DNA of 11,819 bases from JABFRJ01 sp031379035 (GCA_031379035.1 JANNEU010000285.1:1-11819); one strand, 5' to 3'. Shown: positions 1 to 6,697, counted from the stretch's first letter. Made by a program: numbers and translations. Notes: generated by a model not told the origin, from the sequence alone.

Positions 1-1
1 G

Positions 2-109
2 GACGCCACCAAGGATTCCCTGAAGGCGGCTCCGGCGTTCGAACACGCAAGCGATCAGACGACGGTGAACCCATCGAGGCCTGCAACACCGACAGCGCCA
101 AAGCAATAG
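2..109 (+). CDS. C-terminal end of a protein, possibly PRC-barrel family (partial)
   Basis: A reading frame enters from the left edge and stops at TAG 107-109, leaving 35 residues. It begins DATKDSLKAAPAFEHAS and ends in a Pro/Thr/Ala-rich tail. The 'LKAAPAFEHA' segment resembles the end of PRC-barrel proteins of Rhizobiales, in which a short linker after the barrel carries a '(L)K.AP.FE' pattern, but this is family memory rather than a complete domain. Frame 1 is also open to 120, so the assignment rests on that resemblance. A weak hairpin at 137-163 follows 27 bases after the stop. The start and any promoter lie outside the window. Confidence 0.45.
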   Translation, partial: DATKDSLKAAPAFEHASDQTTVNPSRPATPTAPKQ

Positions 110-136
110 GGGCGACTTAGCTGAGAAATCACGATC

Positions 137-163
137 GAGCCGGTTTGTTCAGTGAGCCGGCTC
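137..163 (+). terminator. Weak hairpin after the left-edge gene, possible terminator
   Basis: GAGCCGG (137-143) and CCGGCTC (157-163) form a perfect 7-bp stem with a 13-base loop, followed by ATTCTG rather than a true U-run. It could end transcription of the left-edge gene. The poor U-tract makes this tentative. Confidence 0.3.
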
Positions 164-214
164 ATTCTGCGTTGGGTCGTGCAGCACCTCCCTAAAGCTG
201 GGAATTACCTTCAA

Positions 215-259
215 GTGATGCAACGCCTGCCGCCGCCGGCGACCTCCGTGAAGCATCAC
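215..259. repeat. Inverted repeat downstream of the sRNA terminator
   Basis: GTGATGC (215-221) and GCATCAC (253-259) are perfect 7-base inverted arms around a GC-rich stretch that contains a smaller GCCGCCGGCG fold. The structure lies in the space between the left-edge gene and the sRNA terminator. No function can be assigned. Confidence 0.35.
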
Positions 260-274
260 CCACGAGAGCAAAGC

Positions 275-318
275 AAAAAAAGCCCGCGACGCGCCGAGGG
301 GAAGGGCGTGTCGCGGGC
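275..318 (-). terminator. Strong rho-independent terminator of the candidate sRNA
   Basis: Read on the minus strand, arms at 318-307 and 293-282 pair over 12 positions with a single A/C mismatch. They enclose a 13-base C-rich loop and are followed at once by seven T (A-run 275-281 on the plus strand). On the plus strand no T-run follows the stem, so the direction is clear. No protein gene ends here on the minus strand, which is why an RNA gene is inferred. Confidence 0.85.
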
Positions 319-397
319 CTGCCCAGGGTGCCAGCCGGGGGACGTCTGGCACTCCGACGTGCCAGCGTGGGGAACTCAGGCACTCTGTCGTGGGTCT
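275..397 (-). ncRNA. Candidate stress-induced small RNA under an EcfG-type promoter
   Basis: A minus-strand transcription unit of about 120 nt is bounded by an exact EcfG-type promoter (404-428) and a strong intrinsic terminator (275-318). The start near 397 is inferred from the promoter. The predicted RNA contains no ATG on its strand and no convincing ORF, but it folds well: CTGGCAC/GTGCCAG arms at 346-352 and 359-365, plus the terminator stem. It carries several C-rich stretches (GTTCCCC, GTCCCCC and the terminator loop CCCTTCCCCTC) that could pair with Shine-Dalgarno sequences, as C-rich loops do in many alphaproteobacterial sRNAs. The nearest functional parallel I know is Caulobacter GsrN, an sRNA transcribed by the EcfG orthologue SigT. 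I do not claim sequence homology. It lies divergent from the DUF1328 gene. Confidence 0.68.
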
Positions 398-403
398 GAC
401 TGA

Positions 404-428
404 AACGTGAATTCCGACGACAAGTTCC
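404..428 (-). promoter_or_regulatory. EcfG-type promoter of the candidate sRNA
   Basis: On the minus strand GGAAC (428-424) is followed by 17 bases and GTT (406-404), with C just before GTT. This matches the alphaproteobacterial EcfG consensus GGAAC-N16/17-cGTT exactly. No protein gene follows on this strand before the terminator at 275-318. Confidence 0.8.
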
Positions 429-495
429 AGAGCGAAAAAAAATAAATACCACCTCACGTGAGTGGAGCCGCGCCACGAAGATTGCCGCACAGTAT

Positions 496-520
496 GGAAC
501 CGCCCGTCGTTATAAGAGTT
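496..520 (+). promoter_or_regulatory. EcfG-type promoter of the DUF1328 gene
   Basis: GGAAC (496-500), 17 bases, GTT (518-520). The base before GTT is A instead of the preferred C. It lies 32 bases before the DUF1328 start codon, with no other gene between. It is divergent from the sRNA promoter, with 67 bp between the two -35 elements. Confidence 0.8.
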
Positions 521-552
521 CTACTCTCACAACTGAACTTCGGAGCAACGCC

Positions 553-726
553 ATGGGCAATCTACTTCACTACGCAATCGTTTTCCTGGTGGTTGCGCTT
601 GTCGCCGCACTATTCGGCTTCGGCGGAGTCACCGGCACAGCCATCGAGGGCGCACGCCTGCTCATGTGGGGCGCGATCGTCCTCTTCGTTATCTCACTGG
701 TCGCCGGCTTCATCCGCCGGGCCTGA
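553..726 (+). CDS. DUF1328 family small membrane protein
   Basis: This 57-residue protein begins MGNLLHYAIVFLVVALVAAL and ends FIRRA. Two hydrophobic helices (about residues 7-24 and 34-53) flank a glycine-rich turn, FGFGGVTG, which is the hallmark of the DUF1328/YtjA family. The length is typical for that family. The start is supported by CGGAG at 541-545, seven bases ahead of ATG. It should sit in the inner membrane. Its biochemical role is unknown, but relatives often appear in stress regulons, and here an EcfG-type promoter lies just upstream. No partner gene follows on the same strand, so it is probably monocistronic. Confidence 0.9.
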   Translation: MGNLLHYAIVFLVVALVAALFGFGGVTGTAIEGARLLMWGAIVLFVISLVAGFIRRA

Positions 727-1152
727 GGTTGCGTGGTGGTGTGGTATGGGCTCAAGTCCGCGTTAACGCGCCACAGGGCGTTATGATTTGGGATCGGATT
801 GACGAAAACCGGCACCAGTTCAAATGCGAAACTGAGGAAAAGTCATCACCCAGATCAGCGGCAATAGCGGCAGGTCACCGGCAAGATCCAGGGGCGTGAC
901 GGTCGCCGCTAACTTGAGTTGAAGCAGAATGCCGAAGAATTTCTGAGAACTCGTCGGTGTCGTCTGCTATCTGTGATCGAATTGCTGCTTGCTCCTTAAT
1001 CCAGCTGGCCGGAGTGTCCCACTCTGGCCAGCTGGCTTCTACGAATTACCAGTCGACTGCCATCCCTCCCACAGTTCAGCCCAGCCAGCACCGTTCCGTG
1101 TTAACCGTGCGAAGAATTGAAGGCTGCTCCCCAACGCTTACGAAGTTCATGA
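727..1152. other. Gene-free region between DUF1328 and phyR
   Basis: I see no convincing gene in this 426-base space between two convergent genes. Reading frames here are short, lack ribosome sites and resemble no family I know. It holds a perfect palindrome CGCGTTAACGCG (759-770), a short AACGC/GCGTT repeat (765-769 and 778-782) and the strong inverted repeat at 1001-1035. Confidence 0.6.
1001..1035. terminator. Strong inverted repeat, probable bidirectional terminator
   Basis: Sixteen-base arms (1001-1016 and 1020-1035) with one mismatch surround a 3-base core. It lies between the ends of DUF1328 (+) and phyR (-), where a shared terminator is expected. There is no clear T-run on either side, so a repeat element or protein site is also possible. 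Confidence 0.45.
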
Positions 1153-1959
1153 TCAGGCCGCGGTGTGATGCTTTGCCTTCATGTCGAAGAAGAGGGCTTG
1201 GCTGATCACAGCTTTGATGGTCTCGTGCTGAAACGGTTTGGGGATCAAGAAGGTTGGCTCGGGCCGCAATCCGGTCAATACGTGCTCGGGATAGGCTGTA
1301 ATAAAGATCACCGGCACGTCCGCTTCTCCGAGAATTTCATTCACGGCTTCCAGTCCGGAACTGGCATCAGCTAACTGAATATCAGCAAGGATCAGTCCAG
1401 GTCTCTTCAACTTAAACGCCGCCACGGCTTCTTTGTGTGTGCGAGCAATATGCTTCACAGTGTGGCCGATACTGGTTACGACGTTTTCCAGGTCCATGGC
1501 GATTAACGGCTCATCTTCAATGATCAGCACGTCAGTCGCGACCTGTTCGGCAATTTCGCGTGATGCCGCGTCGAGGAACGTTTGAAGTTCGCCCGTCGTT
1601 ACATCGAGTATCGTAGCGGCTTCACTTGGTGTGAAGCCTTCCATCGCAACCAGCAGAAATGCCTGCCGAGGCCGCGGAGTGAGCATGTCTAGCCGGCGAT
1701 CGGCGGCCGTCGCTGTCGACCGTGGAAAAGCGACTTCACTTCGTGCGTTAATTGAGATGGTGTTCCATGACTGCAAAAACATCCGATAAAGTGCCGAACG
1801 GGTCGACATTTGGCTTGGGAAGACGGTTGGATCTGACACCAGTGTTGCGAGAACAGACGAAACATATGCATCGCCGCTCTTCTGGGCTCCCGTGAGGCTT
1901 CGGGCGAAACGACGAAGATAGGGCAGATGAGGCAGGATTGATTGGGCGAGAGTCGACAT
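1153..1959 (-). CDS. phyR: PhyR, general stress response anti-anti-sigma response regulator
   Basis: The 268-residue protein has the PhyR architecture: a sigma-like N-terminal half (about 1-135) and a C-terminal receiver domain (about 143-258). The receiver keeps the acidic pocket E148-D149-E150, phospho-acceptor D193 (in ILADIQLA), T221 in the PhyR-typical FITAYPE motif, and K241 in IPKPF. In the family, phosphorylation exposes the sigma-like half, which binds NepR and so frees EcfG. ATG 1959 is preceded by AGGGG about nine bases upstream. It is divergent from nepR-ecfG and has its own EcfG-type promoter at 2040-2064. The sigma-like half differs noticeably from the main Bradyrhizobium PhyR as I remember it, so this may be a second copy. 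No sensor kinase lies beside it. Confidence 0.95.
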   Translation of the reverse strand: MSTLAQSILPHLPYLRRFARSLTGAQKSGDAYVSSVLATLVSDPTVFPSQMSTRSALYRMFLQSWNTISINARSEVAFPRSTATAADRRLDMLTPRPRQAFLLVAMEGFTPSEAATILDVTTGELQTFLDAASREIAEQVATDVLIIEDEPLIAMDLENVVTSIGHTVKHIARTHKEAVAAFKLKRPGLILADIQLADASSGLEAVNEILGEADVPVIFITAYPEHVLTGLRPEPTFLIPKPFQHETIKAVISQALFFDMKAKHHTAA

Positions 1960-2039
1960 ATTCCAACACCCCTGTTGTCCGCTTGCCAGCAGTTCAGCTG
2001 ACGCTGCGGAACCAAATTGACTTCATTGAGCATGAGGTG

Positions 2040-2064
2040 AACGCCGAAATCGACAAAAGGTTCC
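2040..2064 (-). promoter_or_regulatory. EcfG-type promoter of phyR
   Basis: On the minus strand GGAAC (2064-2060), 17 bases ending in C, then GTT (2042-2040). It would give phyR a leader of roughly 75 bases and close a positive feedback loop. Confidence 0.85.
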
Positions 2065-2074
2065 AACTGGCAAC

Positions 2075-2099
2075 GGAACTATTTGCCCATGAGCGCGTT
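2075..2099 (+). promoter_or_regulatory. EcfG-type promoter of nepR-ecfG
   Basis: GGAAC (2075-2079), 17 bases ending in C, GTT (2097-2099). Its -35 element is only 10 bp from that of the phyR promoter on the other strand, so the pair forms the near-palindrome GTTCC-N10-GGAAC (2060-2079). Autoregulation of nepR-ecfG is known in several alphaproteobacteria. Confidence 0.88.
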
Positions 2100-2170
2100 A
2101 TCACCGCAGCAGCGCCTCAGAGTGCGGGTGCCTATGGTCTGTGAGAGCGTTGCTAGCGAGGTGCACCGAA

Positions 2171-2407
2171 ATGCATGCAAACGGAAAAAATGACGAGGTT
2201 GGCGACGCTCAGCGGTTGGCAAATCCAACCGAGACAGGCAAGTCTGCGGATTGCTCGAGCGACCCAGACATCAAGCTTGACGAATCGGCGCAACTTCTAA
2301 TCGGGCAACACCTCAAGGCAGTCTACAGCGAGATCGTGCGTCAGCCGATCCCAGACCAATTTCTGCAGCTCCTGGACGAACTCGAGCGGAAGGAGCGAGA
2401 TCGGTGA
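2171..2407 (+). CDS. nepR: NepR, anti-sigma factor of EcfG
   Basis: This is a 78-residue protein with a low-complexity polar N-terminus (about 1-40) and the conserved NepR core at about 43-75, IGQHLKAVYSEIVRQPIPD followed by a leucine-rich helix. The core forms two helices that wrap around EcfG; phosphorylated PhyR competes for them. I chose ATG 2171 because GAGGTG (2157-2162) sits eight bases ahead; a GTG at 2141 is in frame but lacks a ribosome site. The stop overlaps the ecfG start (GTGA), so the anti-sigma and sigma factors are translationally coupled. The EcfG-type promoter at 2075-2099 would give a leader of about 65 bases. Confidence 0.93.
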   Translation: MHANGKNDEVGDAQRLANPTETGKSADCSSDPDIKLDESAQLLIGQHLKAVYSEIVRQPIPDQFLQLLDELERKERDR

Positions 2408-2952
2408 CAGATGTACCCAATGTTCGCGATGCCTTGGTCAGTGCTATTCCCAACTTACGCGCGTTCGCGATCTCGCTCTCAGGCGACTATCACTTCGCCG
2501 ATGACCTAGTGCAGGAGACTTTGCTGAAGGCATGGACACATCGTGACAAATTCGAACCTGGGACCAATCTCAGAGCGTGGCTCTTCACGATCCTTCGCAA
2601 CACCTATTTCTCCGACTTTCGCAAGCGCCGGCGCGAGGTGCAGGACGTCGACGGGGAAAAGGCGGCGCAGCTGGCGACGCCACCCGAGCAGTATGGACAT
2701 CTCGATCTGTCGGATTTCCGGGCGGCGTTGAAACTCCTTTCATCCGATCAATGTGAAGCATTACTGCTGATCGGCGCCGAAGGATTCTCCTACGAAGAGG
2801 CGGCCGAAATTTGCGGATGCGCGGTCGGAACAGTAAAAAGCCGTGTGAATAGAGCGCGTGCACGGCTTGCCGAACTTATGGCTGTGGGGTCGGTCAATGA
2901 CTTTGGCCCTGAAATAATATCGCAAACGGTCGTCGCCCGATCAACGGGTTAG
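2404..2952 (+). CDS. ecfG: EcfG, ECF sigma factor of the general stress response
   Basis: The 182-residue protein has the two-domain layout of ECF sigma factors: sigma-2 at about 17-76 (DDLVQETLLKAW, then NLRAWLFTILRNTYFSDFRKRRRE) and sigma-4 at about 103-157 with a helix-turn-helix (YEEAAEICGCAVGTVKSRVN). This is the form of the EcfG/RpoE2 family, which recognises GGAAC-N16/17-cGTT. GTG 2404 overlaps the nepR stop and is preceded by AAGGAG (2391-2396). The gene follows nepR in one transcript from the promoter at 2075-2099. It converges with the glycan operon, with only about 80 bases between and no clear terminator. A short tail after residue 160 is not conserved as far as I can tell. Confidence 0.95.
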   Translation: MTDVPNVRDALVSAIPNLRAFAISLSGDYHFADDLVQETLLKAWTHRDKFEPGTNLRAWLFTILRNTYFSDFRKRRREVQDVDGEKAAQLATPPEQYGHLDLSDFRAALKLLSSDQCEALLLIGAEGFSYEEAAEICGCAVGTVKSRVNRARARLAELMAVGSVNDFGPEIISQTVVARSTG

Positions 2953-3031
2953 TCGATCGCACTCAGCGAGCGCGTGCGGAGTTCAAAATTGTACGCTTTG
3001 ACCCGCTCTACAGGATTGATGCCTGCCTCCT

Positions 3032-4396
3032 CTACGTCATGGCTTCCAACAGATCGCGAATATCGACGCTCGCAAAGCCGATGCCGCTGTCCGAGAAGCC
3101 GTAGGGCATGAACAGGCTGTCGCCTATTGTCACAGCGCCACACGTGTACACAACGTTCGGTACATAACCGTCACGATCAGCCTCTGAAGCCATCAATATG
3201 GGATGTCGGGTTCGACCAAGGACTAGGGACGGGTCGGATTTGTCCAATAGCATAGCACCGATACTGTACTTGCGCATCGCACCTACACCATGCGTAAGGA
3301 GCAGCCAGCCCTCATTGATTTCAATTGGACTCCCGCAGTTTCCGATCTGGACCAACTCCCACGAGTATTTCGGTCCGGCGAGCGGAGATCCAATAGTGGG
3401 CCATTCGTAAAGCGAGTCCGAATACAATAGATGCAGACGCTTGCCGTCTTGGCGGCCGATCATCGCGAACTTGCCGCCGATCTTTCGTGGGAACAGCGCC
3501 ATGCCTTTGTTGGCCGCTGCGGGACCGCGCAAAGGCGTCAACTCGAACAAACCAAAATCGCTGGTCCGCATCAACTCCGATCGGATTCCCAGGCCGCTGT
3601 AGGCGGTGTAGGTGCCGATCCACTCGACATGGCCATCCTCATGGGTGAACCTCACTAGCCGAAGGTCCTCCAAACCGTTCCGTTGTGCTTCGGTCACCGG
3701 AAAAATCACACAGTTGCCGATTGTGGAATCGGAGTTTCGTGTGACCGAGACGCCGCCGGCGGCGGTGCCGCAATAGGGAACTTGCTCCGCCGCGAGTGCG
3801 GGCCCTGAGGTGGGCCACAATGACAATTTCGGGCCTAGCGCAAGGATTCCCTCGCGGAACGCGACCGAGCTTATATGCCCCTCTCCCACGGCCCGCATTG
3901 ACATGACGAAGCGGACGGATCCGGGTTCCAGCATTGACTGGTCTGGATGCGGGACGATACTGGGATTCATGAGCGCTGCTGCGGCGTAACTATACTCGTG
4001 ACAGAAATAGGCACCGATCAGTTTACGGTGAGGATCCTGAAAGTTCGCCTCGTCGAAGCCCAGGTTAGCGATCACATGAAGAAATCGCCTTTCGAATACG
4101 CGCTCAATTTGCCAATGGCGCTCGCCAAACTCTGCAAGTATCTGGGTCAATTCCGCGGACGCGTCAGAGAAGTTAAGTCGGCCGATGTCCTCGACAAGAA
4201 GAAGTGCACGCGCTGGCTCGCTTTGGTGAGCTTGCCAAGCGAGCTCAAACGGACGCACAACCACGCGCCTAGCATCAGCCGTCAACTTCTCGTCGTGAAA
4301 CTTCATCGGTCCATGCATGTTGGTCGTGGTGGTCCCGCTGGTACCGGTTTCAATGTGTTCTGAGTTTGTGGTCGGAGTACGTGAGGCTTTGCGCAT
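3032..4396 (-). CDS. GH130-type glycosidase / beta-mannoside phosphorylase-like protein
   Basis: About 454 residues. The five-bladed propeller family GH130 is recognised from NPSIVPHPDQS (about 144-154), RFVMSMRAVGEGHISS (162-177), GLEDLR (241-246, where most members have EDPR), a SPIE...GWLLLTHGV segment and the closing YVPNVVYTCGA...SDSGIGFA. GH130 enzymes cut or phosphorolyse beta-linked mannosides. The exact substrate cannot be read from sequence, and the L in EDLR is a departure from the usual motif. No signal peptide is seen, so it should act in the cytoplasm. The start is uncertain: ATG 4396 follows GAGGGGCAGG but overlaps the upstream gene by 47 bases; ATG 4318 or 4306 would avoid overlap and leave the core intact. 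It is third in the manA operon. Confidence 0.85.
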   Translation of the reverse strand: MRKASRTPTTNSEHIETGTSGTTTTNMHGPMKFHDEKLTADARRVVVRPFELAWQAHQSEPARALLLVEDIGRLNFSDASAELTQILAEFGERHWQIERVFERRFLHVIANLGFDEANFQDPHRKLIGAYFCHEYSYAAAALMNPSIVPHPDQSMLEPGSVRFVMSMRAVGEGHISSVAFREGILALGPKLSLWPTSGPALAAEQVPYCGTAAGGVSVTRNSDSTIGNCVIFPVTEAQRNGLEDLRLVRFTHEDGHVEWIGTYTAYSGLGIRSELMRTSDFGLFELTPLRGPAAANKGMALFPRKIGGKFAMIGRQDGKRLHLLYSDSLYEWPTIGSPLAGPKYSWELVQIGNCGSPIEINEGWLLLTHGVGAMRKYSIGAMLLDKSDPSLVLGRTRHPILMASEADRDGYVPNVVYTCGAVTIGDSLFMPYGFSDSGIGFASVDIRDLLEAMT

Positions 4397-6656
4397 TACT
4401 TGCCTGCCCCTCAGCAAAACGAATTAATGATTGGTATGCGAGACTGAACGACAGCACCGACTCTGCGCCGGTGTTTACGTTGACGCCTTGGGCCATTAGT
4501 CCGTCATGGCATGATCCGCTCGCCGGATCGCCGATCGCAATCCCTCTGTCGTTGAGCTGCAGGTACCATCCATAAGCCCTGTATGCCATGTCTCGCCACG
4601 CATCGGCAGGATGCGATGCCATGGCAGCTGCACACGCGTCGATCATCGCCCATGCCTCAAGCGGCTGTTGGTCGAAAGGGCGACAGGCGCGTCGCAGGCC
4701 GAAACCCTCCGACCCTGCTGGCCGGAAGAAGCCCCTCGGCGTCGTATGTGTTGAGCAAAGCCACGACAGTTGCTTGATGGCGGCTGCCGCAAACTTCTTT
4801 TGCCCTGTCATCGACGACAGTGCAAACAATGCGTGCGGGATACGCGCATTGTCATAGGAGAGAACATCTTCAAACCAAACCCACTCGCCAGCGTCGGGCT
4901 GTCCCCCCAGCGGCAGAGCTGAAAACCGGTCGGCGCAACGAGCAATAACTTGCTGCGCGCATGCATTGGATGCGTCGCGCGCAAGCAGCTTCTCGGCACC
5001 TAGCACCATGAATGCCATGGCACGTGGCGAGGTCAAATCCATCAAATGTGGGACCGCCCGGTTGAAAAGAGCGGTTGCCCAGTCGCGCAATCTTGGGTCC
5101 CGAGCTTCCTGAGCGGTATGGCAGATCGCCCAGATGGTTCGACCGTTGCTGTCTTCTGAGCCAGCCGGCTCGAGCCAGCGGCGGTCGTAGCCCATGAAAT
5201 TACGGAAGCGCCGCGCCTCATCGTTCCACCCGTGTTGAAGAAAAGCCGCAAATCTTGGAGCAAGATGTTGACCTGCGCGGCCAAGCTGATTGACGAAAAT
5301 AAGTGCCCGGGCATTGTCATCGATGCAATAGCCGTGGTCACGGTCGGGTACAATCCCAATACTGTGTTGCAGTATCCCGACATCGTCCACAAGCGCCAGG
5401 AACGCGTCGGTCGAGGGCATGACCGGTCTCGCTGTGGCCCGTGCTGGGGCGGGGTTGGGTAACACCTCTGCGATGACACCGGCGCTACGCGCTGCGAACT
5501 CTGACCAGATCGTGCTGCGACCACGAGCGTACGAGCGTAAGCGGAGAGCCGCGAGTTTTGACGGATCAGAAAAGAGTTCGTTGACAGCGACGGCAATGTG
5601 ACAGGGGTCGTCCGGTGCCACTAAAACGCCCACCCCATCCGACAGAATTTCACGTGCATGAACGTATGGCGTAGAAATAACCGCACAACCAAGCGCAACT
5701 GCATAGGCAAGGGTACCAGAGGTGCTTTGGGCAAGGTTCACATACGGCGTGAGGTAGATATCACAACTCGCAAGCTGCTGCAGTAGGTCCTCTGTCTCGA
5801 GGAACTGTTCCACCCATTCAATAGACTGCTCCACACCAAGGTCAGCCGCAAGCGCTTTCAGCCCCTCGCGGTATGCCTCGCCCTCCACTGCAACTAGATT
5901 GGGATGCGTTGCGCCGACAATGCGGTAGACGACATCCGGATGTTGCTGCAGTATTTTTGGCATCGCCTGAATAGCAATCTCAAGCCCCTTTCCGGGGCCC
6001 AAAAGACCAAACGACATGATGGTCGGTCGCTCAGCAACACCAATAATCTTGCGCGCGTCCTGCGTGGACGTCAGATGGCGGTCGGGTGCTCCGTGCTCGA
6101 CGACGTGAATGCGATGCGGTTCTATGGCGTAAGTCGAGATCAGGATTTCGCGGCCAGCCATGGACATCACTACAAAACGCGACGCTTTCACCTTCATCTG
6201 CTCGATTACGAAACGTTGCTGCGGCGACGGTGCCTGTAGAACAGTATGAAGCGTAATGATAATCGGGGCGGCGACCGCATTTATAAGTTCCAAAATCATG
6301 CTACCGGCTTCGCCACCATAGATGCCAAACTCATGTTGGATCCATACGACGTCGACGCCAGCATCGTTCATACGCGCCGCCGCGGATTTGTAGGACGCTA
6401 GGTCGTGTTGCACGATAGTTGCTGCGACATCGGCCGCAATAGGCGCGTCAGCTAATTGCACCATCGCGTAGACGTCTATCTGATGCTTCGGTAGCCACGC
6501 ACTCATCTGCTCGCAGACATCAGTCGTGAATGTTGCAATACCACATTTTGTAGGTTTGAAACCGCCGACCAACGCGACGCGAGCTGACTGCGCTGCCTTT
6601 ACAACGAGTGGCTGGCTGCGCCCGGGAGCTGACAGATAGGGGTGAATATTTGACAT
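4350..6656 (-). CDS. Two-domain GT4-family glycosyltransferase
   Basis: The 768-residue protein has a GT-B fold N-terminal half (about 25-400) and an all-helical C-terminal half (about 415-745) that looks like an (alpha/alpha)6 barrel. Marker motifs are PTKCGIATFT (35-44), QHEFGIYGG (107-115), FGLLGPGKGLE (216-226) and YLTPY...STSGTLAYA...STPYVHAREIL (301-338), which covers the sugar-nucleotide site of GT4 enzymes. The C-terminal half carries DRDHGYCIDDNARAL (438-452), a pattern seen in related fused glycosyltransferases. It probably transfers mannose from a nucleotide sugar, given manA upstream and a GH130 gene downstream, but donor and acceptor are inferred. ATG 6656 is preceded by GAGAAGAGA. 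A hairpin at 6676-6697 lies just upstream. Confidence 0.88.
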   Translation of the reverse strand: MSNIHPYLSAPGRSQPLVVKAAQSARVALVGGFKPTKCGIATFTTDVCEQMSAWLPKHQIDVYAMVQLADAPIAADVAATIVQHDLASYKSAAARMNDAGVDVVWIQHEFGIYGGEAGSMILELINAVAAPIIITLHTVLQAPSPQQRFVIEQMKVKASRFVVMSMAGREILISTYAIEPHRIHVVEHGAPDRHLTSTQDARKIIGVAERPTIMSFGLLGPGKGLEIAIQAMPKILQQHPDVVYRIVGATHPNLVAVEGEAYREGLKALAADLGVEQSIEWVEQFLETEDLLQQLASCDIYLTPYVNLAQSTSGTLAYAVALGCAVISTPYVHAREILSDGVGVLVAPDDPCHIAVAVNELFSDPSKLAALRLRSYARGRSTIWSEFAARSAGVIAEVLPNPAPARATARPVMPSTDAFLALVDDVGILQHSIGIVPDRDHGYCIDDNARALIFVNQLGRAGQHLAPRFAAFLQHGWNDEARRFRNFMGYDRRWLEPAGSEDSNGRTIWAICHTAQEARDPRLRDWATALFNRAVPHLMDLTSPRAMAFMVLGAEKLLARDASNACAQQVIARCADRFSALPLGGQPDAGEWVWFEDVLSYDNARIPHALFALSSMTGQKKFAAAAIKQLSWLCSTHTTPRGFFRPAGSEGFGLRRACRPFDQQPLEAWAMIDACAAAMASHPADAWRDMAYRAYGWYLQLNDRGIAIGDPASGSCHDGLMAQGVNVNTGAESVLSFSLAYQSLIRFAEGQASNAQSLTYSDHKLRTH

Positions 6657-6675
6657 GATCTCTTCTCAGGGCTTT

Positions 6676-6697
6676 GGCGCGTGGGTTAATACGCGCC
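6676..6697 (-). promoter_or_regulatory. Hairpin between manA and the glycosyltransferase gene
   Basis: GGCGCGT and ACGCGCC form a perfect 7-bp stem with an 8-base loop, 20 bases ahead of the glycosyltransferase start. No T-run follows, so it is not a standard terminator. No EcfG-type promoter is found in the 127-base gap, so the downstream genes seem to depend on read-through. The hairpin may tune stability or read-through. Confidence 0.4.

Noticed and set aside
371..375. GGAAC on the plus strand inside the sRNA region
   Set aside because: The bases at the -10 position are GGT/GTC and not GTT.
149..490. Long minus-strand reading frames across the sRNA region
   Set aside because: They cross the strong terminator and the promoter, lack ribosome sites, and their translations are Arg/Pro-rich and unlike any family.
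2008..2012. A further GGAAC between phyR and nepR
   Set aside because: No GTT follows at 17 or 18 bases, so it does not form an EcfG promoter.
1938..2144. 68-residue plus-strand reading frame between phyR and nepR
   Set aside because: It overlaps the phyR start and both EcfG promoters and has no ribosome site.
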